From Calothrix parasitica NIES-267 (GTDB lineage Bacteria > Cyanobacteriota > Cyanobacteriia > Cyanobacteriales > Nostocaceae), in assembly GCF_002368095.1 (NCBI RefSeq), contig NZ_AP018227.1, positions 248,001 to 312,000 of the forward strand: a stretch of 64,000 nt of DNA, given 5' to 3'. A program made the translations under genes and the position numbers. Position 1 is the first letter of the stretch, and every line of letters begins with the position of its first letter. Positions 45,645-52,780 of this stretch are shown here, piece after piece. Below the pieces are notes generated by a model. It was given only the letters and a program-made list of their open reading frames with translations. It was not told where the DNA came from and did not search any database.

Positions 45645-46346
45645 ATGAGTTTCATAGAAAAATTTGATGTACTTCTACTTGATGTAGGTCACACTTTTAT
45701 GTTTGAAGGCTATCGATTTTCACCTAAAGAAGATTTTGCAGCAACTTATCGTAGTCTGAATGGGGATTTGTTGGCGGATGAGTTAGTAAATAATATTATA
45801 TTTACGGTTTCTAGAAGAATAAAAGCTGACGGAAAAAAACCAGATTTTTATGAGCGTTTACCTCCAGTAATTAGTTATTTACAGAAACATCCTCAAGCAA
45901 ATAATTTACCAGCAAATGAACTAAATCTATTAGAGCAAGTTTTTGCAAATCATGAAGTTGGAGTCATATCTCAAGGCTATGTTGAGGTTTTACATAAATT
46001 ACGAAAAACTCATCATTTGGGTATTATCTCTAATATTTGGTCTACAAAAGATATATTCTTGAAAGAATTTGATAGAGTTGGGATTCGTAATCTATTCGAG
46101 ATAATTGTATTTTCATCCGATTTCGGTTGGATTAAGCCATCAACGAAACTTTTTAATCAAGCAATTGAAAACTTTGATGTCGAGCGTGAAAAAATAGTTT
46201 ATATTGGTGACCATATCATGCGTGACGTTGGTGGAGCAAAAACAGCTGGAATATCAACTGTTTGGATAAATCGACGCGGAAAACAGCTTAATGAAACTAT
46301 GACAATTCCCGATTTAATTATTAAAGATTTACAAGAATTAATATAG
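45645..46346 (+). CDS. HAD-superfamily hydrolase with altered motif I
   Basis: A 233-residue HAD protein. Motif I reads LLLDVGHTFMF: the nucleophile Asp is present but the +2 general acid/base Asp is Gly. Motif II ISNIWS, motif III K in WIKPSTKLF and motif IV YIGDHIMRDVGG are intact. Loss of the second Asp would favour a role other than standard phosphatase. Followed 17 bases later by msrA, so the two probably share a transcript. Confidence 0.85.
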   Translation: MSFIEKFDVLLLDVGHTFMFEGYRFSPKEDFAATYRSLNGDLLADELVNNIIFTVSRRIKADGKKPDFYERLPPVISYLQKHPQANNLPANELNLLEQVFANHEVGVISQGYVEVLHKLRKTHHLGIISNIWSTKDIFLKEFDRVGIRNLFEIIVFSSDFGWIKPSTKLFNQAIENFDVEREKIVYIGDHIMRDVGGAKTAGISTVWINRRGKQLNETMTIPDLIIKDLQELI

Positions 46347-46363
46347 TTAATATCAGAATTACT

Positions 46364-46825
46364 ATGAAAGCTACATTTGGTGCAGGTTGTTTTTGGGGAG
46401 TAGAAGCTGCTTTTCGTCGATTGAATGGTGTTAATTCTACATCAGTGGGATATATGGGGGGACATTTTGAAAATCCCTGTTATCTTGATGTGCTTTCTCG
46501 AATTACCGGACATGCTGAAGTTGCACAAGTTGAATACGACCCAGATATTATTAGTTATGAAGAGTTGTTAGGAATATTTTGGAAGATTCACGACCCTACA
46601 AGTTTGAATCGTCAGGGAGCGGATAGGGGAGACCAGTATCGTTCTGTTATATTTTTTCATAATTCCGAACAGGAGGTAATTGCGAGAAATTCAAAGCAGC
46701 AATTACAGAATTCGGGAAAGTATGAAAAAGATATTGTAACTGAGATTAAACCAGCTACTCGTTATTGGTTAGCTTCAGAAGAGCATCAGCAGTATTTTGA
46801 GAAGAAAAATCGGGTTGAAGGTTAA
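46364..46825 (+). CDS. msrA: Peptide-methionine (S)-S-oxide reductase
   Basis: Repairs oxidised methionine. The 153-residue protein has the catalytic motif GAGCFWGVEAAFR at the N-terminus, VGYMGGHFENPCY, HAEVAQVEYDP and EILGIFW-like EELLGIFWKIHDPTSLNRQG. The canonical recycling Cys pair near the C-terminus is missing, so it likely depends on a single-Cys mechanism. Second gene after the HAD hydrolase. Confidence 0.94.
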   Translation: MKATFGAGCFWGVEAAFRRLNGVNSTSVGYMGGHFENPCYLDVLSRITGHAEVAQVEYDPDIISYEELLGIFWKIHDPTSLNRQGADRGDQYRSVIFFHNSEQEVIARNSKQQLQNSGKYEKDIVTEIKPATRYWLASEEHQQYFEKKNRVEG

Positions 46826-46882
46826 AGGTTAGAGGTCAAAGGTTAGAGGTCAAAGGTTAAAGGTTAAAGGTTAAAGGTCAGA
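46813..46882. repeat. STRR of AGGTTAA/AGGTCAA heptamers
   Basis: About nine tandem heptamers starting within the msrA stop region (GGTTAAA, GGTTAGA, GGTCAAA alternating). Ends by 46882. Confidence 0.9.
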
Positions 46883-46996
46883 GGTATTACAACTAAGAAA
46901 CCAGACTTGTGTAAAAAAAACCAGGTTTCTGTATTTTTTGTTAATTGCAATAGAGATAATAACTGATTACTGAACCGGTGATTTGAAAATATATTT

Positions 46997-47935
46997 TTAC
47001 TTTTGATTTATCAACATATCAAAAATCAACATAAATATTCTGGCATTAGCAATAGTATTATAAGGTATTCGCCATATTCCATCAGAACCGAAACCAAGAA
47101 AGCTAGATTTAACTTCTTTAGGAATAATTAGAATAATACCTTGAGATAAACTTACTTGTTTAATTTCATTTCCATCAAGACGGGAAGGTTTACCTTTTTT
47201 AATTAATTCCACATAACCTTGACCGATAACAATAGCATCTTTATTTCCGACGTTAAAAGTCACCTTACCGTTTTGCTTTAATTCTTGATGAAGAAGCTCA
47301 AATTTAAATAAACTCCAAGCTTTTTCTGCTGCTAGTGCAAAATAATAAGGGTCTAAAGGTGGTGGGTTATCTTCGGGGCTATGGTATTCTCCATTTATAT
47401 TAAATACTGTTTCACCATTAGCCTTTTTCCATTCAAAACTATATCTTGTCATGGTATAAATACCATTGGCAAAATGTTGTATTTTTTCAACCCTTAATTC
47501 TTCTGCTTGATGAAACAAGAATAGTCCAATTCCTTTATTCGGATTTGGTTTTTTCTTCAATATATAATTTGCAATACCGCTATCACCTACATAACTACAG
47601 CTTGCAGGAAGGTTTGAAAATATAGATATAATAGATAAGCCGATAGCAACTACTAGACCGCTAATTAATGCTATAGCTGAATTTCCGAATGCTGCTCTTA
47701 ATATTGCAGCAAGTGATAAACCACAAAAGAAACCGATACTAATTCCAGTTACTAACTTATTAATAAATTTTGTTTGTTGGATTATCTTACCATTTTGGAT
47801 GGTAGAAGAAGCACTACGGAGATTAACTATATCTTGTGGAGGAGGTGTAAAAAACGTAAGGTCGGATGGTATTGTTTCTCCTCTGTGGGTTTTGATATCT
47901 GGACTAGGTTTCCATTTAGATTCTAATTCGGTCAT
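46997..47935 (-). CDS. Membrane protein of unknown function, paralogue 1
   Basis: A 312-residue protein. The N-terminus is cytosolic-like (WKPSPDIKTHRGETIPSD then LTFFTPPPQDIVNLRSASST), followed by two hydrophobic segments near residues 60-108, and a C-terminal domain with QAEELRVEKIQHFANGIY, LDPYYFALAAEKAWSLFKFE and QGIILIIPKEVKSSFLGFG. A close paralogue lies just upstream (48199-49167) on the same strand, so this is a tandem duplication. Family and function not recognised. Confidence 0.75.
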   Translation of the reverse strand: MTELESKWKPSPDIKTHRGETIPSDLTFFTPPPQDIVNLRSASSTIQNGKIIQQTKFINKLVTGISIGFFCGLSLAAILRAAFGNSAIALISGLVVAIGLSIISIFSNLPASCSYVGDSGIANYILKKKPNPNKGIGLFLFHQAEELRVEKIQHFANGIYTMTRYSFEWKKANGETVFNINGEYHSPEDNPPPLDPYYFALAAEKAWSLFKFELLHQELKQNGKVTFNVGNKDAIVIGQGYVELIKKGKPSRLDGNEIKQVSLSQGIILIIPKEVKSSFLGFGSDGIWRIPYNTIANARIFMLIFDMLINQK

Positions 47936-48095
47936 TATTAAAGATTTTTATAGCAAATTGAATATTTACAGGATATTTTTAAAATCTTCATTTGTCACTT
48001 GAGGAAATTAACTAGATATTTTTACGGATAAACTGTTTTAATTTGATTAGTGTAATCTATTTTTAATGCTAAAGATTAAAGGTTAAAGCTATTAA

Positions 48096-48130
48096 AAATA
48101 AAAACCCGATTTTTTTTAATAACCGGGTTC
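48096..48130. repeat. AAACCCG ... CGGGTT hairpin repeat
   Basis: AAAACCCGATTTTTTT and TAATAACCGGGTTCG in inverted arrangement between the two paralogues. Same family as the copies at 40757-40822 and 59484-59516; it may work as a terminator. Confidence 0.55.
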
Positions 48131-48198
48131 GTATTGTTTCATAGTTAAGATACAACCGATAACTAAAAAACCATTGAAATATTTATAAAAATATATTT

Positions 48199-49167
48199 TT
48201 ATTTCTGATTTATCAACATATCAAAAACAAGGATAAATATTCTTGCATTTGCCATATCCTTGTAGGGAATTCTCAATATACCATCATGATTAAAGCCTAA
48301 AAAACTAGGTCTAACTTCTTTCGGAATAATTTGGATAACACCTCTTGATATATCGATTTTACTTATTTCTTCTGAGTTAAAGCGAATGCTATTACCTTTC
48401 TGAAATAGTTCTATGTAATCTTTGGTAACAGTAATCGCATCGTCTTTTTGCAATCTAAACTTTAGCTTACCGTTTTGCTCTAACTCTTGCTTTACTTGTT
48501 CAAATTTAAATAAACTCCAGGCTTTTTCTGCTGCTAATGCAAAATAATAACGGTCTAAGGGTGGGGGGTTGTCTTCACGGCTACGATGCAATCCACCTAC
48601 ATGAAAAACTATTTCATTATTAGTGTTTCTCCATTCAAAAATATAGGTAGTATATTGATAAGCTCTATTAACATACTGTTGAATCTTGTTTACTCTTAAT
48701 TCTTCTGCTTGATGAAATAAAAATAATCCTATACCATTCTTAGAATTTGCTTCCTTTCCATAAGCATAATTAGCAATACCGTTATCACCAACATAATTAC
48801 AATATGTAGGTAATTTCCATTCACCACGTAAAGACAGAAATAAAATAATAACAGCAACTATAGATACTGCAATCAGAGCATAATCCATCAATTGCAAATC
48901 TAAAAAACCATCTAAGAGTATCACTACTACAAAAACAAGCATACCCCCAGCCCATGACAAAAAAACAGCAGAAAATATCTTATTAAATACATCAATACCT
49001 TTCATTTGCAGTCCTGGTTTTCCAGTTTCTAAAGTTGAAGCAGCACTGCGAAGATTAACTATTTCCCGAGGTGGTGGTGTAAAAAATACTAAGTTCGGTG
49101 GAATTGAATTACCTTTATGGGTCTTAATATCAGCGCTCGGCTTCCATTGAGATATTGATGATGTCAT
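48199..49167 (-). CDS. Membrane protein of unknown function, paralogue 2
   Basis: A 322-residue paralogue of the downstream gene. Shared blocks are WKPSADIKTHKGNSIPPNL, FFTPPPREIVNLRSAASTLE, GIGLFLFHQAEELRVNKIQ, LDRYYFALAAEKAWSLFKFE and IPKEVRPSFLGF. Two hydrophobic segments near 62-112 suggest a membrane hairpin with both large parts on one side. The sequences diverge most in the membrane segments. Function not recognised. Confidence 0.75.
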   Translation of the reverse strand: MTSSISQWKPSADIKTHKGNSIPPNLVFFTPPPREIVNLRSAASTLETGKPGLQMKGIDVFNKIFSAVFLSWAGGMLVFVVVILLDGFLDLQLMDYALIAVSIVAVIILFLSLRGEWKLPTYCNYVGDNGIANYAYGKEANSKNGIGLFLFHQAEELRVNKIQQYVNRAYQYTTYIFEWRNTNNEIVFHVGGLHRSREDNPPPLDRYYFALAAEKAWSLFKFEQVKQELEQNGKLKFRLQKDDAITVTKDYIELFQKGNSIRFNSEEISKIDISRGVIQIIPKEVRPSFLGFNHDGILRIPYKDMANARIFILVFDMLINQK

Positions 49168-49356
49168 TGATTAAGATTTTTTGTTAAATGTAGGTATTTA
49201 TTAGGATATTATTAAAAGCTGATTTTTTATATGAATTTATGATTGATTTTAAGCTTGATATTAGCTGGTTATTAAAACTATTGCGATAGGACATCGGTTT
49301 ATTTTCAACCGTGTTTAGAAGAATTTCTTAATCTTTATCAATTTCACGTGATAACT

Positions 49357-49873
49357 TTAGCTATTTAACTCCAGGTAATCAGAATCTAAATTCCAATTTT
49401 CATCTATAAAATCTAAACTTTCGCTATAGATTAAACTCAATTCACCAATTTTGATGTAATTATCATTAATTATATTTTGAATAGTAAATTTCATCTGAAT
49501 AAATCTTTGATTTACATTTACTCCAATAGAAGTACTAATTAATTCTGTTTGTAAGTTATTAGGAAGAATAATTTCTTCGTAATAGTTATCGATTTCATCC
49601 CAATAGCCATATACTTTGTAATGACATAGTTCTAAGTGTTCTTTAATTAATGCATTAGCATCTATATTTTCTAATACATCTGTTAAATCATTCCAAATTT
49701 GGTGATTTTTTAATTCTACGAAAGTCATATACTTGAATTAATGTTCTGTTATCAAACCAGGGAAGTGCAACTAGTTTAATTTGCTCTGGGCTGAAGGAAA
49801 CTAATAGCCCATTAATTGTGTGGTAAATTTCATCAGGTTGAATATCCGCCCATTGATTGGGTAGACTTTCCAT
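49357..49873 (-). pseudogene. Frameshifted hypothetical gene (two overlapping ORFs)
   Basis: Two overlapping frames: 49873-49688 (61 codons, MESLPNQWADIQPDEIYHTI to FRRIKKSPNLE) and 49728-49357 (123 codons, MTFVELKNHQIWNDLTDVL onwards). They are joined by a run of six A (minus strand; T-run at 49706-49711). With five A the first frame would read FRRIKNHQIWNDLTDV and continue, yielding one protein of about 171 residues. A one-base insertion, a sequencing slip or programmed slippage could explain it. The family is not recognised; the downstream ORF alone may be annotated as a gene. Confidence 0.6.
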
Positions 49874-50236
49874 TGTTTTTTAAGTTAATTAACGAGTCAA
49901 GTATACAGCTATAGGACGGCTCTAAAACCCGACGGACATTTTTACGCATATTTCGCATTTTTATCTAATTTGGGCATTACAGGCGGTTTAGATAAAGATT
50001 GGCTGGTTTCACAAAGTTTACCAAGCAAGTTTCGGTTGGGTTGAGGAACGAAACCCAATCGAAACACTGATGAATTTGACATCTGTTTAATTACTGATTT
50101 TGATTGATGAGTGAGGAGATATATTACATGATTACGATTGAATGTAAGTAATTAAACATAATTAATTTCGCAATGTTCGCAGCGAGTGTAACAGAGCGAA
50201 AAGAAGCAACCACAAGGGTTAGGATTAATTTTCTTT
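49874..50236. other. Spacer with degenerate dispersed repeat
   Basis: Contains a truncated relative of the GCAATC/AAGGGTTAGGATTA repeat near 50165-50230, also present at 59640-59680 (shared CACAAGGGTTAGGATTA). No ORF. Confidence 0.5.
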
Positions 50237-52336
50237 TCAATTGCTTGCAACATTAATTGGATACTCTGGGCTAATCGCATCAGCAGCAGCAGCAACTTTC
50301 TCAACTACATTTGCAGGTAAAGGAACATAACCGAGTTCAGGAGCAGCTTTTTGACCTTCAGTCAAAGCATATTCAATCATCGCTTCCATAGCTTTGGCTG
50401 TTGCTGGATTATCATAATTTTTGTAAGCCAAAAGCCAGGTGAAGGTAACAATGGGATAAGATTCTTCTCCTTCTGGGTCGAGAATAAAGGCACGGAGGTT
50501 TTCAGGTAAATCAATAGCTCCCAAAGCTTTAGATGCAGATTCATCACTTGGTGCAACAAATTTACCCGCTTTATTTTCCAAAGTCGCCATAGTTAAACCT
50601 TGGTTTTTACCGTAACCGTACTCTACATAACCAATAGCACCAGGAGTTTGCTGAACTTGAGCAGTGATACCTTCATTACGTTTAGCACCAATTCCAGTAG
50701 GCCAAGATATAGTCTTACCGTCACCAGGCCCATTTTTCCACTCATCGCTAATAGCGCTTAAGTGCTTTGTAAATACAGCAGTTGTGCCACTACCATCAGA
50801 ACGAGTCACAACTGTAATGTTTTGGTCGGGAAGATTAGTACTAGGGTTAGCCGCAGCGATTTCGGGGTCGTTCCACTTAGTAATCTGACCTAAGAAGATA
50901 TCGGTATAAACTTGACGCGGTAACTTCAATTCATTAATTCCAGGTAAGTTGTAAGCGAGTACAACGCTACCACCAGTCATAGGTAGTAATAATACACCTC
51001 TATCAACCTTAGCGATTTCTTCATCCTTCATTGCTACGTCGCTAGCACCGAAGTCAACCGTACCAGCGATAAACTGTCTTACACCAGCACCACTACCAAT
51101 TGACTGATAGTTGATTCGGAGATTGGGGTACTTAAAATTGATATCTTTAAACCAACGCTCGTAAAGCAATCTAGGGAAAGATGCACCCGCACCATTCAAA
51201 GTAGTATCTCCACCCAAGTCCAGCCTTGGGGTTATAATTTGGTCTTCGTCATTTCTACTTAAAGGTGCTGTTTCGTTGTTATCTTTAATTGAAGGTTTTG
51301 TAAATAACTGATTCGCGATTATAGCTGTCACTAAACCCCCACCTGCAAAACCAAGAATCTGAAGAGTTCTCCGACGTGAGAAATTAATTGTTGATTTTGG
51401 TGTTGGTGTTATTTGCGGTGTAGAAACGGGTGTTGGTGTTGGTGTTATTGGTTGCGGTGTTGGAACGGGATTTGGTGACGGTATTGGTGGATTTAGCAGT
51501 GTAGATTCTATAGAAGGTGTTGGGACTGTCTGCGCTAATGTTGTCAGCCCTTGCAATGCATCTGTTGCGTGAGAATAACGCAAACTATAATGACGGCGTA
51601 CCATTTTGGTAATCACTTCTGCTAGATTTTGACTAACCTGTGATTTCTCCAACCAAATCACTTCACCTGTTTGGGGATTTTCTTCTAATTCAAAGGGTTG
51701 AAGTCCAGTTAAAGCTTGAATTGCAATCATCCCCACTGCATAAATATCGCTTGCCAAACAAGGTTTTCCCAAACCCTGCTCGGTGGGCATAAATCCCGGT
51801 GTACCAATGACTACACTTGATTTTATTTCACCTTGGGTATTTATCATCAAACTTCCTAATTCTTTGACTGCACCAAAGTCAATTAAAAAAATTCTGCCAT
51901 CTTCTCGACGACGCATTAGGTTTTGGGGTTTGATATCTCGGTGAATTACTCCATATTTATGTACAAATGATAATACTTCTAAAACGTCTTTCAATAACTT
52001 ATTAACATAAGCTTCACTCAGTCGCTTTCCTGGAGATAATTCTTGACTTAAATCGTGTCCTTCAATAAATTCTTGAACTATGTAGAGATTATCTTCTTCT
52101 TGAAAGTGCGCTAATAGTTGGGGAATTTGGGGATGTTTTCCCAACTTTTCTAAAATAGCGGCTTCTTTATTAAAAAAATCTATAACTCGCGGGTGGTTTT
52201 GGTTGGGACGTAGTTGTTTGACTACACATAGGGGTTTACTTGGTTGCATAATATCTCTTGCGAGATAGGTAATTGCAAAACCACCTCCACCTAACGTTTG
52301 AGTAACTTCGTAACGTCCGACTAAAGTCGTCACCAT
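50237..52336 (-). CDS. Ser/Thr protein kinase fused to a PstS-like phosphate-binding domain
   Basis: A 699-residue chimera. The kinase is at about 8-270: glycine loop LGGGGFA at 15-21, Lys40 in VVKQL, catalytic HRDIKPQNL near 137, DFGAVKE near 155, and activation segment GTPGFMPTEQGLG. A Pro/Thr linker (PTPTPVSTPQ) leads to SRRRTLQILGFAGGGLVTAI, a single membrane segment near 320-345. Residues about 378-699 match PstS of the high-affinity phosphate ABC system: NGAGASFPRLLYERW, INYQSIGSGAGVRQFI, DFGASDVAM, VTRSDGSGTTAVFTKHLS and GAIGYVEYGY. The layout predicts an outside phosphate-binding domain that drives an inside kinase. No pst genes adjoin. The ATG at 52336 has GGGA before it. Confidence 0.93.
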   Translation of the reverse strand: MVTTLVGRYEVTQTLGGGGFAITYLARDIMQPSKPLCVVKQLRPNQNHPRVIDFFNKEAAILEKLGKHPQIPQLLAHFQEEDNLYIVQEFIEGHDLSQELSPGKRLSEAYVNKLLKDVLEVLSFVHKYGVIHRDIKPQNLMRRREDGRIFLIDFGAVKELGSLMINTQGEIKSSVVIGTPGFMPTEQGLGKPCLASDIYAVGMIAIQALTGLQPFELEENPQTGEVIWLEKSQVSQNLAEVITKMVRRHYSLRYSHATDALQGLTTLAQTVPTPSIESTLLNPPIPSPNPVPTPQPITPTPTPVSTPQITPTPKSTINFSRRRTLQILGFAGGGLVTAIIANQLFTKPSIKDNNETAPLSRNDEDQIITPRLDLGGDTTLNGAGASFPRLLYERWFKDINFKYPNLRINYQSIGSGAGVRQFIAGTVDFGASDVAMKDEEIAKVDRGVLLLPMTGGSVVLAYNLPGINELKLPRQVYTDIFLGQITKWNDPEIAAANPSTNLPDQNITVVTRSDGSGTTAVFTKHLSAISDEWKNGPGDGKTISWPTGIGAKRNEGITAQVQQTPGAIGYVEYGYGKNQGLTMATLENKAGKFVAPSDESASKALGAIDLPENLRAFILDPEGEESYPIVTFTWLLAYKNYDNPATAKAMEAMIEYALTEGQKAAPELGYVPLPANVVEKVAAAADAISPEYPINVASN

Positions 52337-52379
52337 TCCCTAATCTCCCCAATTAGTATAAAAACGAGCTTAAATGTTT

Positions 52380-52548
52380 TAGAGGATGTTTTAAAAGTCG
52401 GATTTAATACTTTACCTGGCGACTGCAAGTCGCAGCTACACAAGCAAAACCCACCTCTGTGGGTTATAAATCTATTAGTCCACGGAGGTGGACTTTGGCT
52501 GTGTAGTAGCGGTTTTAACCGCCGGATACTTTTAAAACATCCTCTTAA
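52380..52548. mobile_element. MITE with TAGAGGATGTTTTAAAAGT ends
   Basis: A 169-bp element bounded by TAGAGGATGTTTTAAAAGT and ACTTTTAAAACATCCTCTTA. Its interior has the hairpin words CGACTGCAAGTCG, AACCCACCTCTGTGGGTT and CCACGGAGGTGG. It lies immediately upstream of the kinase-PstS gene (44 bases from its start), where it could carry or disturb the promoter. Confidence 0.85.
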
Positions 52549-52780
52549 CTAAAAATGTAATATTGTTGAAATTATCTCATGGGGAATTTACTTAGAAAAT
52601 TAATTTCATAAAGTTTTCTAGAAGTTTATTTAATTTTCTACGGTTATTTAGGCGCATTTTTCGGGGAATATGCGGATTTTCAATTAAGTAGAATAAAAAT
52701 CTCTTTTCTTCCCCTCTCCTTGACAAGGAGAGGGGTGTCCGTAAGGACGGGGTGAGGTCTAATTCAAAACATAAAATCCC
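52549..52780. other. Spacer with CCCCTCTCC-type dispersed repeat
   Basis: Holds CCCCTCTCCTTGACAAGGAG followed by GGGGTG and GTAAGGACGGGGTGAGG, a hairpin-forming word also seen at 40690 and 55490. No ORF. Confidence 0.5.

Noticed and set aside
46813-46882. Heptamer run considered as CRISPR or telomere-like repeat
   Set aside because: Period of seven without spacers is a standard cyanobacterial STRR.
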